Origin: an uncultured Clostridia bacterium
Lineage (GTDB): Bacteria; Bacillota; Clostridia; Oscillospirales; Acutalibacteraceae
Direction of reading: 5' to 3'
Length of the DNA stretch: 64,000 nt
Assembly (NCBI GenBank): GCA_944384825.1
Contig: CALWUT010000006.1
Location: 1 to 64,000 of the forward strand
Shown: positions 27,026 through 36,018 of the stretch, piece after piece
How positions within the stretch are numbered: the first letter of the stretch is position 1
How the letters are laid out: the number at the start of each line of letters is the position of its first letter
Notes under the pieces: generated by a model
Told to the model about the DNA's origin: nothing
What the model saw: the letters and a program-made list of their open reading frames with translations, nothing else
Databases searched by the model: none
Program-made: the position numbers and the translations under genes

Positions 27026-27568
27026 ATGAAAGAAAATAAAAATTTAGAAAATATAAATAAATTAATATCAAGTGATGAATATATGAAAAGAATACTTTTA
27101 GCAAATAATGTTGATGATGCTAAGCAGGTATTTAAAGAAGCGAACGTAGATGTATCTGATACTCAAATTCAAAACTTTAGAGATTGTTTTTCAAATAACA
27201 TAAAAAAATTGAATGAAATATCTGACTGCGACCTTGAGGAAATTAATGGAGGAACGGGGGGATATAATACAACGCGAACTCTACATGCTGCTCAAGCCGG
27301 AGTAGGATATGGTGGCGCTTATGGAATGTGGGTTGGCGCCGGTATTGGAGCAGCGGCGGGTGTTGTTGATGCCTCAATTAAAGCATATAAAGGACAAATT
27401 TCGTCGACTTGGGACTTCTTAAAAGAAGCTTTTAAAATTTCCGTTAAAGCTAGTCTTGTTGGCGGTGCAGCAGGTGCGGTTGAAGGACTAATATCAGGAT
27501 CATTACTTGACATAGGGGATCAAGGCTATAAGAACCTTTCCGAAAATAAAAAACAAACTCAGGATTAA
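27026..27568 (+). CDS. Double-glycine leader peptide, glycine-zipper core (paralog 2)
   Basis: 180 residues, AAGGGG before the ATG. Leader of 76 residues with the same helical pattern (SDEYMKRILLANNVDDAKQVF) ending EEINGG; a second GG lies three residues on. The core keeps GVGYGGAYGMWVGAGIGAAAG nearly unchanged from paralog 1 and adds SLVGGAAGAVEG. Core length 104 residues. The tandem pair suggests a two-component peptide or a recent duplication. Cores are long for bacteriocins, and activity is unproven. Confidence 0.72.
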   Translation: MKENKNLENINKLISSDEYMKRILLANNVDDAKQVFKEANVDVSDTQIQNFRDCFSNNIKKLNEISDCDLEEINGGTGGYNTTRTLHAAQAGVGYGGAYGMWVGAGIGAAAGVVDASIKAYKGQISSTWDFLKEAFKISVKASLVGGAAGAVEGLISGSLLDIGDQGYKNLSENKKQTQD

Positions 27569-27569
27569 T

Positions 27570-28757
27570 TTATATTTTTAGTGCTTGCTTTAAGTTTTCT
27601 AAAGAGGTTTTATATATCACTTTAGAAAGCTTTTTTAAATTTTCCTGTTTTGTTTTGTACTCATCAGCGTTTAATTTAATAGCGCCCTTCATAGCTTTTT
27701 TAAGGTCATCTCCTGAGTGTAAGAAACTGTTTGTAGAATCGAGTTTATAATATTTTGAAAAGTCTTTGTGAATAATCGCAGGTTTTAAAAAACCATATAC
27801 AAGTTGAATGCTTCCTGTTGCACGTACTTCTTTAAAAACTGAATCATTAGGATTTTCCGGATCTAAGCTTATAATTACGTAATCTGAATTCTGAACTTCA
27901 TTATACATTTCTTTGTAAGCAAGGTAATGCTTGAAAATAAAATTTTCTTTTAATTCTTCTGGAATATTATCCGACCCAAATGAATTAGACCTTCCGGTTA
28001 CTACTATATCAAAATCTAATTTTTCTCTTTTCAATTCTAAAGCGGTTTCAATTAAATTACTGTAATCTCTACCGGAAGTAGAGGTTATAAAAAATCTGGT
28101 TTTGCTGTTTTTAGATTTTTCAGGTATATTTCCAAAATAATGAGGATTGACGTATACTCCACGTTCTATATCTGCCAGAGTAAGTACTTGTCCTTGATTA
28201 ATTTTATTAGAAATGCCCATATCTTCAATAAAATTTATATCATGAGCTATAAGCAGAGAATTAAAGCTAGAAAGCAGCCCCAATTTTTCCAGTAAATCTT
28301 TTTTATTAGGGTCTGTGGAATGGAGCAAAACGGAGCTATAATTGCTAAATTTGTTTGAAAGTTTATCAGAAGTTAAATCAATTTGTTCCAAATTATCGAA
28401 TGTAAATATTCTAAGCTTGTCTTGCGGTTCAAAAAGGGAAAGCGAATCTTCGTTTCCTTTAATTATAAGTACGTCTAAATTATATCCTAAGTCTGAAAAA
28501 TATTTTGCATAACCGGGCATACATTCATGATGGTATGGGTTAGGTTCAAAAATCAAAACTGAATTAGGCTTGGTTTCACTAGATAGAAAATTTTTTAGAG
28601 ATTTATGAGAAGCATAGCTTTTATAAACAGTCTTCAAATTTTCTTTATAAGAGGATAGAGCTTGAGTTATATAGCCCCTTGAAAAATATCCGGTAATTCC
28701 GGCTGCCAAAATAGAAATTGCAATTAATCCAATAAATTTTTTATTTCGTTTATTCAT
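27570..28757 (-). CDS. Membrane-anchored GT-B-type glycosyltransferase-like protein
   Basis: 395 residues, AGGAG before the ATG. N-terminal signal anchor (about 9-29) then a two-domain region resembling GT-B glycosyltransferases: an early NPYHHECMPGYAKYFSDLGY stretch, a mid-protein strand with TSTSGRDYSNL, DFDIVVTGRSN, and a late DYVIISLDPEN. Such enzymes are usually cytoplasmic, so an outward-facing copy is unusual; the anchor could also leave it inside. Specific substrate unknown. Confidence 0.5.
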   Translation of the reverse strand: MNKRNKKFIGLIAISILAAGITGYFSRGYITQALSSYKENLKTVYKSYASHKSLKNFLSSETKPNSVLIFEPNPYHHECMPGYAKYFSDLGYNLDVLIIKGNEDSLSLFEPQDKLRIFTFDNLEQIDLTSDKLSNKFSNYSSVLLHSTDPNKKDLLEKLGLLSSFNSLLIAHDINFIEDMGISNKINQGQVLTLADIERGVYVNPHYFGNIPEKSKNSKTRFFITSTSGRDYSNLIETALELKREKLDFDIVVTGRSNSFGSDNIPEELKENFIFKHYLAYKEMYNEVQNSDYVIISLDPENPNDSVFKEVRATGSIQLVYGFLKPAIIHKDFSKYYKLDSTNSFLHSGDDLKKAMKGAIKLNADEYKTKQENLKKLSKVIYKTSLENLKQALKI

Positions 28758-28777
28758 TTAAGTTCAACTCCTGTTTT

Positions 28778-30178
28778 TTATCTTAAATTCATCACTAAAT
28801 TTTTAAAATGGTTGCCTCTTTCTTCAAAATTTTCATAGAGGTCAAAACTTGCACACGCGGGAGAAAAAATTACAATATCTCCACCATTAGAATTATTTTT
28901 AGCATAAGTTACTGCCTCATTCATATTATTAGCGAAAATTATTTTTATAAGCTTAGAATTATATTCTTTTAAATTTAATATTTCTTTATAAATTTTTGGT
29001 GCAGAATTTCCCATCAAAACTAAAGTAGAAACCTTTTTTAATATTTCCTTTGCTAAGCTGTCAAAAGGAACTTTTTTGTCGTATCCTCCTGCGATTAAAA
29101 TTATTTTTTTATCAAAAAGCGAAAGTGCTCCGTTGATGGTACGCGACGGAGTAGAGGCGATAGAATCATTGTAATATGAAACTCCATGTAAGGATCTTAC
29201 AAATTCTATTCTGTGCTCAACTCCGGAAAATTTTTTGGCTACAGTTTCAATACTTTTTAAGCTAACCAAATCGTATACACATGCTATAGACGCTAAATAA
29301 TTATCTATATTATGATTACCTGGGATTTTTATACTTCCAGTATTCATGACGAATTTATCTTTTCCGTTAAAAGAATAAATTATATCTCCGTTTTCCTTTA
29401 TCCAGAAACCGGAGTTTAGTCTATTGGTGCGACTGAAAAATATGCATTTACCTCTAACGTCTTTACTCATTTTTCTGGTATGAGGATTGTCAAAGTTTAA
29501 AACTGCACATGAAAACGGAAGCTGGTGATAAATTATTTGCTTTTTTGATTCTATGTACTCATCTATGCTGGAGTGAAAATCTAGATGGTTTGGAGATATA
29601 TTTGTTACTACTGCCATGTCCGGACTTTTCCTCATTGACATAAGCTGAAAACTTGATAGTTCCACTACTGCTATATCTTCTTTTTTTATTTGGTCTATTT
29701 TTGGAAGTATAGGGCGTCCGATGTTTCCACCTAAATGCACTTTTATACCATTTTGTTCTAAAATTTTTGAAATAATAGTGGTAGTGGTGGTTTTACCGTC
29801 GCTTCCTGTTATCCCTATAATTGGGCAGGGACACAGTTCGAAAAATATTTCCATTTCAGAAGTAACAACGGTACCTCGCTTTCTCATTTTACTTATATTT
29901 TCAGATAAAAAACTTATACCCGGAGTTCTGATTATAACATCGTAAATTTCATTCCATACAGTTTCGTCACCTGCACGTAAAACTATATTACTGTTTGATT
30001 TTAAATTACTTATAATCGACGAAGTTAATTTTGACTCCGGCCTTCGATCATAGGCGGTAAGAGTTATTCCTGACTCAGTAAGCATATTTAAAAGAGGCAA
30101 GTTACTTTTTCCAAGGCCGCAGACCATAATACTTTTATTTCTTATTTTATCTATGAATTCTTCAGTTAAACGCGTCAT
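28778..30178 (-). CDS. murD: UDP-N-acetylmuramoylalanine--D-glutamate ligase
   Basis: 466 residues, AGGAGG before the ATG. It adds D-Glu to UDP-MurNAc-L-Ala in the cytoplasm. ATP loop GITGSDGKTTTTTII, Mur central motif ELSSFQLM and NISPNHLDFH, and the C-terminal ligand domain (YYNDSIASTPSRT) are all present. No other mur gene adjoins it. Confidence 0.96.
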   Translation of the reverse strand: MTRLTEEFIDKIRNKSIMVCGLGKSNLPLLNMLTESGITLTAYDRRPESKLTSSIISNLKSNSNIVLRAGDETVWNEIYDVIIRTPGISFLSENISKMRKRGTVVTSEMEIFFELCPCPIIGITGSDGKTTTTTIISKILEQNGIKVHLGGNIGRPILPKIDQIKKEDIAVVELSSFQLMSMRKSPDMAVVTNISPNHLDFHSSIDEYIESKKQIIYHQLPFSCAVLNFDNPHTRKMSKDVRGKCIFFSRTNRLNSGFWIKENGDIIYSFNGKDKFVMNTGSIKIPGNHNIDNYLASIACVYDLVSLKSIETVAKKFSGVEHRIEFVRSLHGVSYYNDSIASTPSRTINGALSLFDKKIILIAGGYDKKVPFDSLAKEILKKVSTLVLMGNSAPKIYKEILNLKEYNSKLIKIIFANNMNEAVTYAKNNSNGGDIVIFSPACASFDLYENFEERGNHFKNLVMNLR

Positions 30179-30240
30179 TCATTCCTCCTGTAAAACTAAT
30201 AAGTAACCTTTGTTAATCATATAAAATTTTACCTTTTAAT

Positions 30241-30281
30241 AAAAAATATGTCCACCGTAAAAAATTAAAATTTGGCGGACA
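30241..30281 (-). terminator. Terminator after the amidase-like gene
   Basis: On the minus strand GTCCGCC (30280-30274) pairs with GGTGGAC (30256-30250), one G-T pair, followed by ATATTTTTT. Confidence 0.65.
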
Positions 30282-30302
30282 AGAATTTTTAAAGTTTAAT
30301 TT

Positions 30303-31022
30303 TCAGTATCCTATAAATTTGGTTGGAATGTAACCTAATTCATTGTTGCTTCCAACTATGTACCAATCTTCCCATTGACCTAATATATTCACTTTACTGT
30401 TAGCTTCTACGCTTCCTACGACTTCCGAATTCAAGGTTGGACGTTTTCTCAAACTTTCGTCTTTTATAGCTATTCCCTCGATCGGATTAAAGCAAGCTAC
30501 AAATGGCAAAGCAAAATATTCGTCTAAAGACATAATCATTTTTTGGGAAATTTCTTCTATATTATCTCTTATCCATTCAAGATCACTCTCGGATAAAGGA
30601 TTACCCAGATTTATCTTGACTGAAAAATCAGAAGAAGAATTACCATCTGAAGTATTATGTAAAATTTTAACCATAGAAGGTTCGTAATGCAGTTCTTTCA
30701 TGTTTTGTGAAATTATTTCAGAAAGTCTTTTGGATTCGGGGACTCCTTCGTTGAAAAATATTGTTACTCCTTGAGTTTCATTAGACTCATTTAAAGAATG
30801 CATTTCAAAATTTATTTCCGCAAAATCATTTTCATCTTTTTTAGTATGCTCTGATGAAGACGTTTCTATTTTTTCCTGGTTGCTTATTATATAACTTATA
30901 CCATTAGAATTAATACAAGAAGCAATTTCTTTTAAAATAAGATCTAAATAATATTTTTCACTTCCTCCATCAGGAAAATTTTTGTCATCATAAACTATCG
31001 ATTTCAAACAGACTTTAGGCAT
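30303..31022 (-). CDS. Amidase_3-like protein with C-terminal SH3b domain
   Basis: 239 residues from ATG 31022 (AAGGAG 13 bases upstream; GTG 31034 sits on the SD). The N-terminal ~175 residues fit the N-acetylmuramoyl-L-alanine amidase fold: a GGSEKYYLDLILKEI helix with the expected Glu and a later MHSLNESNETQGVTIFF strand with His. The first zinc His is not evident. Residues about 185-239 form a bacterial SH3 domain (LRKRPTLNSEVVGSV, WYIVG, GYIPTKFI) that would bind cell wall. No signal peptide is seen. Confidence 0.55.
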   Translation of the reverse strand: MPKVCLKSIVYDDKNFPDGGSEKYYLDLILKEIASCINSNGISYIISNQEKIETSSSEHTKKDENDFAEINFEMHSLNESNETQGVTIFFNEGVPESKRLSEIISQNMKELHYEPSMVKILHNTSDGNSSSDFSVKINLGNPLSESDLEWIRDNIEEISQKMIMSLDEYFALPFVACFNPIEGIAIKDESLRKRPTLNSEVVGSVEANSKVNILGQWEDWYIVGSNNELGYIPTKFIGY

Positions 31023-31073
31023 AATAAATAGCACACTCCTTTTTAAACTTAAATTGTATTAAAACAATTAATT

Positions 31074-31964
31074 TTATTTCTCAAATGAACTGAAAAATTT
31101 CTTAGATGATATGCCCGGCGGACGTATAAATCTATTTAATCCAAAAAGACATTCAGAATCTTTAGTTATATTATTTATTTTGCTTTCGCAAAGAAATGTC
31201 GCTTTAAATCCTATAGATTTTACTATTTCTTCACTGCATTCGCTACGCGCTCCAAAAGGATAAAAAAGTGCTGTAGGTTCAGTGCCGGTGTTTTCTTTTA
31301 TGAGTTCTTGAGCTTTTTTAAGATCTTCAGTAAGTCTGTCTTTGTACTGACTTATAGATTCATCATTCCTTTTTGTACAACCTATTCTAGGTTTTTTATT
31401 TGAATGCATATTATAAGTGTGATTTTGAATTTCAACAATTCCGCTGCTTGCCATTTCTGAAATATGTTTCCAATTTGCGTGAGCGTATGAAGGATTTTCA
31501 TCAGTTATTTTGCTATACTTTTCCGATTCAAAGCATATAGGAGAAAAGACAAATTTTGCATTATATTTTTTAGCCAGCGGAAATGCATATAAATAATTAT
31601 TATAAGCTCCGTCGTCAAAAGTAAGAAGAATTGGTTTGGGAGGCAAATCTTTTTTTCCTTCTGTATAATCTATTAAGTCTTTTACCAAAATAGTAGTATA
31701 ACCATTGTCGTTTATGTACTTTAAATCTTCTTCTAAAGTTTTTTCGGAGACTATGAATTTATTTTTGTCTCCAGAGTTTTTAAGTACTAAATGATACATT
31801 AATACAGGTAATTTAACAGTATTTTCTTCAGTAGAAAGTTTAGAGCTGTCTCCTTGAGAGAACAAAGCCCAACAGGAAATAGAAATAACCGAAAAGACAC
31901 AGCATAAAATTAAAATTAATAATTGTTGTCCCGTATTTTTCTTGATGTATAATTTTATATACAT
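31074..31964 (-). CDS. Membrane-anchored polysaccharide deacetylase
   Basis: 296 residues, AGGGAT before the ATG. N-terminal anchor (about 14-33), then a NodB-type domain: LTFDDGAYNNY (Asp-Asp), NHTYNMH (metal His-His) and ALFYPFG. It probably removes acetyl or N-acetyl groups from wall or capsule polysaccharide outside the cell. It shares a strand with the SH3 amidase-like gene, 39 bases apart, so both likely act on the wall. Confidence 0.85.
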   Translation of the reverse strand: MYIKLYIKKNTGQQLLILILCCVFSVISISCWALFSQGDSSKLSTEENTVKLPVLMYHLVLKNSGDKNKFIVSEKTLEEDLKYINDNGYTTILVKDLIDYTEGKKDLPPKPILLTFDDGAYNNYLYAFPLAKKYNAKFVFSPICFESEKYSKITDENPSYAHANWKHISEMASSGIVEIQNHTYNMHSNKKPRIGCTKRNDESISQYKDRLTEDLKKAQELIKENTGTEPTALFYPFGARSECSEEIVKSIGFKATFLCESKINNITKDSECLFGLNRFIRPPGISSKKFFSSFEK

Positions 31965-32048
31965 ATTTATTCATCCCTAACTATCATACTTGAAAGTATT
32001 ACTTTTAATATATATATACTTCCTAAATAAGTTATTACTTAAAAATAC

Positions 32049-32108
32049 TTGACAATTTTTAATAAAACATATAAACTGAGGAATGAGGTGTAAAGTAATT
32101 AACTTTAC
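32049..32108 (+). promoter_or_regulatory. ylxM-ffh promoter and leader hairpin
   Basis: TTGACA (32049-32054), 15-base spacer, TATAAA (32070-32075). The leader begins near an SD-like GAGGTG (32085-32090), followed by the hairpin GTAAAGT (32090-32096) / ACTTTAC (32102-32108). No SD lies near the ylxM ATG at 32190, about 100 bases further on. Confidence 0.5.
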
Positions 32109-32189
32109 AGTCCTTAATCTTAATCGGTTTTTACTTTTTCAAAGCTTAATGCAGCGCAAATTTTTATGATATGAAAAGTTGTTGACATT

Positions 32190-32552
32190 ATGAACAGAGA
32201 TGCAAAAATGACTTTGCTTTTGGACGTTTATGGAAAGCTTCTTTCGAAGTCTCAGTTTGAGAGTATGGACTTATACTACAATCAGGATTTTTCTTTATCT
32301 GAAATAGCTTCTCATATGAATAAGTCTCGCCAAGGCGTTCGGGATTCTATAAAGCGAGGAGAATTAATACTGGAAAACGCTGAATCTTCTTTAAAGCTGA
32401 TTAAAAAATTTAGCATTATAAAAAATCACTTAAATCTAATAAAAAAATTGGCAATCAAAGCAAAGAGCACAAGCGATTCGTCTCTAGGTTCTTCAAACAT
32501 AAATATTTATATTGATCGTATCATAGAAATAATCAATAAGGTTAATTTTTAG
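32190..32552 (+). CDS. ylxM: YlxM/p13-like helix-turn-helix protein
   Basis: 120 residues. The N-terminal region (LLLDVYGKLLSKSQFESMDLYYNQDFSLSEIA) and a helix-turn-helix (MNKSRQGVRDSIKRGE) are typical of YlxM, which is encoded before ffh in many Firmicutes and is thought to regulate the SRP. It lies 26 bases before ffh here, supporting the call. No SD precedes the ATG. Confidence 0.88.
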   Translation: MNRDAKMTLLLDVYGKLLSKSQFESMDLYYNQDFSLSEIASHMNKSRQGVRDSIKRGELILENAESSLKLIKKFSIIKNHLNLIKKLAIKAKSTSDSSLGSSNINIYIDRIIEIINKVNF

Positions 32553-32578
32553 TCAGTTAAAGAAAGTCGGGTGATAGT

Positions 32579-33913
32579 TTGGTATTTGAGAGTCTTTCGG
32601 AAAAAATTTCTTCTGCGTTTAAAAAATTAAAATCTAAAGGAAAACTTTCTGAAAAAGACGTAAAAAGTTCTATGAGAGAAGTAAGGCTTGCACTTTTGGA
32701 AGCTGATGTTAATTACAAGGTAGCTAAAGATTTTACAGATAAAGTCATAGAACGTGCAATTGGCGAACAAGTAATGGAAAGTCTTACACCGGCACAAATG
32801 GTTATCAAAATAGTAAATGAAGAACTTACGACTCTCCTGGGAGAAGAAAGAAACAAACTTAATTTTTCTTCTAAACCTCCAACAGTTATAATGCTATGTG
32901 GACTTCAAGGATCCGGAAAAACCACTCATGCTGCCAAATTAGCTTTAATGCTAAAAAAACAAGGAAGAAGACCTTTACTTGCTGCCTGCGATGTATATCG
33001 TCCCGCTGCAATTAAACAGCTCCAGGTTTTAGGAGCCGGAATAGGAGTTCATGTATTCGAGAGAGGAAAGCAGTCTCCCTTGGAGATAGCAAAAGAAGCT
33101 GTAAGCTATGCAAAAGATTATGGTCATGACGTGGTAATAGTAGATACTGCAGGCAGACTTCACATAGATGAAGTATTAATGAAAGAGTTGAAAGATCTTA
33201 AAGACTTACTCGATCCTCAAGAAATATTATTGACAGCAGACGCTATGACGGGTCAAGACGCAGTAAATATCGCAAAATCTTTCAATGACCTTCTTGACAT
33301 AACTGGCGTGATACTTACAAAACTTGATGGAGATACTAGAGGCGGTGCTGCTCTTTCCATAAAATCCATTACGGGAAAGCCTATAAAATTCATTGGCGAT
33401 GGTGAAAAACTTGAGAATTTAGAAAATTTTCATCCTGACAGAATGGCATCAAGAATATTAGGAATGGGCGATATGCTTACTCTTATTGAAGATGCTACTG
33501 CAAGTTTTAATAAAAAACAAGCCGAAAAGATGGCCATGAAGCTTCAAAAAAATTCTTTTGACTTAGATGATTTAAAAGATCAACTTATTCAAATAAAAAA
33601 AATGGGGCCTCTTAAATCAATTCTTGAGAAACTTCCGGGTGTAGGTAAACAATTAAAAGATGTAGACATAGACGATCGAATAATGGATAGAACTTTCTCT
33701 ATTATTTTATCTATGACTCCTGAAGAAAGAAAAAAACCTAATATAATTAATCCTTCTCGGAAAAAACGTATTGCTACAGGTAGCGGAGTAAAAGTAGAGG
33801 ACGTAAATAAGCTCCTTAAACAATTTGAGCAAATGCAGAAAGTTATGAAAAAGTTTGGCGGAAAGTTTCGTAAAGGGATTCCAAAATTTGGATTTCCAAA
33901 ATTTTTTGGGTAA
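32579..33913 (+). CDS. ffh: Signal recognition particle GTPase
   Basis: 444 residues, TTG start. NG domain with GLQGSGKTT, DTAGRLH and TKLDGD, then a methionine-bearing M domain (ILGMGDMLTLIEDA ... RIATGSG). It binds signal peptides on nascent chains together with 4.5S RNA. Intact and normal in length. Confidence 0.97.
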   Translation: MVFESLSEKISSAFKKLKSKGKLSEKDVKSSMREVRLALLEADVNYKVAKDFTDKVIERAIGEQVMESLTPAQMVIKIVNEELTTLLGEERNKLNFSSKPPTVIMLCGLQGSGKTTHAAKLALMLKKQGRRPLLAACDVYRPAAIKQLQVLGAGIGVHVFERGKQSPLEIAKEAVSYAKDYGHDVVIVDTAGRLHIDEVLMKELKDLKDLLDPQEILLTADAMTGQDAVNIAKSFNDLLDITGVILTKLDGDTRGGAALSIKSITGKPIKFIGDGEKLENLENFHPDRMASRILGMGDMLTLIEDATASFNKKQAEKMAMKLQKNSFDLDDLKDQLIQIKKMGPLKSILEKLPGVGKQLKDVDIDDRIMDRTFSIILSMTPEERKKPNIINPSRKKRIATGSGVKVEDVNKLLKQFEQMQKVMKKFGGKFRKGIPKFGFPKFFG

Positions 33914-33948
33914 TTTAATTTCTAATATAAATATGGAGGAATATTACA

Positions 33949-34197
33949 ATGGCAGTAAAAATAAGACTTCGCAGAATGGGCGCACACAAAAAACCTTTTT
34001 ACAGAATAGTAGTAGCGGATTCTAGATTTCCACGCGACGGAAGATGTATTGAGGAAATAGGTTATTACAATCCTATGGTTGAGCCTGCAGAAGTTAAACT
34101 GGATATGGAAAAAGTAAGTCAATGGATAAAAAACGGAGCTCAACCGACAGATAGAGTAAGAAGTATAATAAATAGCTTTAAATCTAATGAAAAATAA
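33949..34197 (+). CDS. rpsP: 30S ribosomal protein S16
   Basis: 82 residues, TGGAGGAAT before the ATG. Starts [26 protein letters not shown], the invariant S16 opening. Usual place after ffh. Confidence 0.98.
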   Translation: MAVKIRLRRMGAHKKPFYRIVVADSRFPRDGRCIEEIGYYNPMVEPAEVKLDMEKVSQWIKNGAQPTDRVRSIINSFKSNEK

Positions 34198-34239
34198 AAA
34201 TGACTGTATATAAAATAGGTTTAAGTTTTGGGAGGCGTT

Positions 34240-34755
34240 ATGCCAAAAAATGAAATTCTTTTAGTAGGAAAAGTAGTGGGTACCCGTGGACTCAGCGGAG
34301 AACTTAAAGTTGAATATTTAACTGATACAGCAGAAGATTTCTTTTCTATAAGAAGAATATTCTTAGACACTAAGACGCTTCCTATTAGTGTCCTTGGCTT
34401 AAGAGTTTATAAGTCTCACATTCTTATGAAAGTAAATTTAGTGGATAATAAAGAAGCTGCCGAAATGTGGAGAGGCAAAAGCTTGTATGCTTATAGAGAA
34501 GATATTAATTTAAAAGAAAACAGATATTTTATCGAGGATCTAAAAGGATGCAAAGTTATAGATTACAAAAATAAAAATTTATATGGTCTCCTTAAAGACG
34601 TTATAAATACAGGCGCAAACGACATTTATGTTATTAAAAATTCAGAAGAAAAAGAATATCTGGTTCCGGTAATAGAAGGGACTGTCAAGAATGTTGATCT
34701 TGAAAATGATGAAATATATATAAATCCTTTAAGAGGAATCTTCGATGATAATTGA
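34240..34755 (+). CDS. rimM: Ribosome maturation factor RimM
   Basis: 171 residues from ATG 34240 (GGGAGG four bases upstream); the TTG at 34228 would overlap the SD. RimM barrel start LLVGKVVGTRGLSGELKV, then a PRC-barrel with VPVIEGTVKNVDLENDEIYI. It helps mature the 30S head with S19. The small KH protein gene (khpA/ylqC) that usually lies between rpsP and rimM is absent. Confidence 0.94.
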   Translation: MPKNEILLVGKVVGTRGLSGELKVEYLTDTAEDFFSIRRIFLDTKTLPISVLGLRVYKSHILMKVNLVDNKEAAEMWRGKSLYAYREDINLKENRYFIEDLKGCKVIDYKNKNLYGLLKDVINTGANDIYVIKNSEEKEYLVPVIEGTVKNVDLENDEIYINPLRGIFDDN

Positions 34756-35449
34756 TGTAATGACTCTTTTTCCGGAAATGTGCGAGGTTTTTTTGTCTGA
34801 AAGTATAATAGGACGAGCTAGAAAAAAAGGAATACTGACAATTCAATGTCACCAAATAAGAGATTTTGGACTTGGCAGGCATAAACGAGTAGATGATACT
34901 CCGTATGGCGGCGGCAAAGGAATGTTAATGCTTGCAGAACCCATTTACAAATGCTTTGAAAATATATGTAATATTAGAAAAACAAAACCTCTGATTATTT
35001 ATATGTCTCCAAAGGGCAAAACTTTTAATCAAAAGATTGCTAAAGATCTTTCACACTACGAAAATATCGCGGTTCTTTGCGGACATTATGAAGGAATAGA
35101 TCAGCGTATAATTGAAGAAATAGTAGACCTTGAAATTTCTATAGGAGATTATGTTCTTACAGGAGGAGAAATTCCCGGGTTAGTGTTAATAGATGCCGTT
35201 TCGCGTCTTGTCCCAGGAGTATTATCTGATAGCATTTGCTTTGAAGAAGAAAGTCATTATAAAGATCTTTTAGAATATCCTCAATATACTAAGCCTAATA
35301 TTTGGCGTGGAAAATCAGTACCGGCAGTTTTGTTATCGGGTCATCATGCAAATATTGAAAAGTGGAAAAAAGAACAATCGTTAAATGAAACTATAAAGCG
35401 ACGTCCTGATATAATAATGAATATTGAAAAAAATAATTTTCAAATTTAA
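34745..35449 (+). CDS. trmD: tRNA (guanine-N1)-methyltransferase
   Basis: 234 residues, overlapping rimM by 11 bases. SPOUT knot motifs LCGHYEGIDQRIIE and SIGDYVLTGGEIP are intact; it makes m1G37. rplS, which normally follows trmD, is not here: about 230 bases of non-coding DNA precede the HPr gene. Confidence 0.97.
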   Translation: MIIDVMTLFPEMCEVFLSESIIGRARKKGILTIQCHQIRDFGLGRHKRVDDTPYGGGKGMLMLAEPIYKCFENICNIRKTKPLIIYMSPKGKTFNQKIAKDLSHYENIAVLCGHYEGIDQRIIEEIVDLEISIGDYVLTGGEIPGLVLIDAVSRLVPGVLSDSICFEEESHYKDLLEYPQYTKPNIWRGKSVPAVLLSGHHANIEKWKKEQSLNETIKRRPDIIMNIEKNNFQI

Positions 35450-35568
35450 AATAATTGTCATTATAAATATTTTTATATAAATTTTACAAAATTATCTGAT
35501 ATTTTTACAATTAAACAATACATAAATTAAATCCAATTAGTAAAATTATATAAAATAAAAAAATTTTG

Positions 35569-35596
35569 TTGACTAAAGTAACAACTAAGTTATAAT
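35569..35596 (+). promoter_or_regulatory. Promoter of the HPr-like gene
   Basis: TTGACT (35569-35574), 16-base spacer, TATAAT (35591-35596), about 85 bases before the start. Confidence 0.65.
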
Positions 35597-35680
35597 ATAT
35601 TATTGTATAAGTTTAAGACTATAAGATGAAAAGTTTTATGCAGACTTTAGGTTTAAAACCAAATTATAGGAGGAATGTTT

Positions 35681-35971
35681 ATGTACGTAAAAGAAGTAAC
35701 CGTTCAAAACCAAGTGGGATTATACGCAAGAGCTGCAACTTACTTCATTCAAAAAGCAAATGAATTTAAATCATCAATATGGGTTGAGAAAGATGAAAGA
35801 AGAGTTAATGCAAAAAGTCTTTTAGGAGTGCTTTCTCTTGGAGTCGTAGGAGGAACGACTATTCGTATAACAGCCGACGGAGAAGATGAAGAAAAGGCAG
35901 TAGAAGATTTAGTGGCAATGATTGAAAGAGGTTTTACATCGGAAATCACAGATGAAAATTCTATTAATTAA
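35681..35971 (+). CDS. HPr-like protein with Tyr at the phosphocarrier position (Crh-like)
   Basis: 96 residues from ATG 35681 (AGGAGG seven bases upstream; ATG 35675 is too close). HPr fold throughout, and the regulatory site is kept (NAKSLLGVLSLGV, Ser46). The active site reads GLYARAA instead of GLHARPA: His15 is Tyr and Pro18 is Ala. It therefore cannot carry phosphate for the PTS but could still be phosphorylated on Ser46, as is Bacillus Crh, which has Gln15. No PTS genes are seen here. A regulatory role is inferred. Confidence 0.85.
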   Translation: MYVKEVTVQNQVGLYARAATYFIQKANEFKSSIWVEKDERRVNAKSLLGVLSLGVVGGTTIRITADGEDEEKAVEDLVAMIERGFTSEITDENSIN

Positions 35972-36018
35972 GCTTTTAAAATTGTGAAAATGAGGATAAT
36001 TTTTTAGAAAATTATAAA

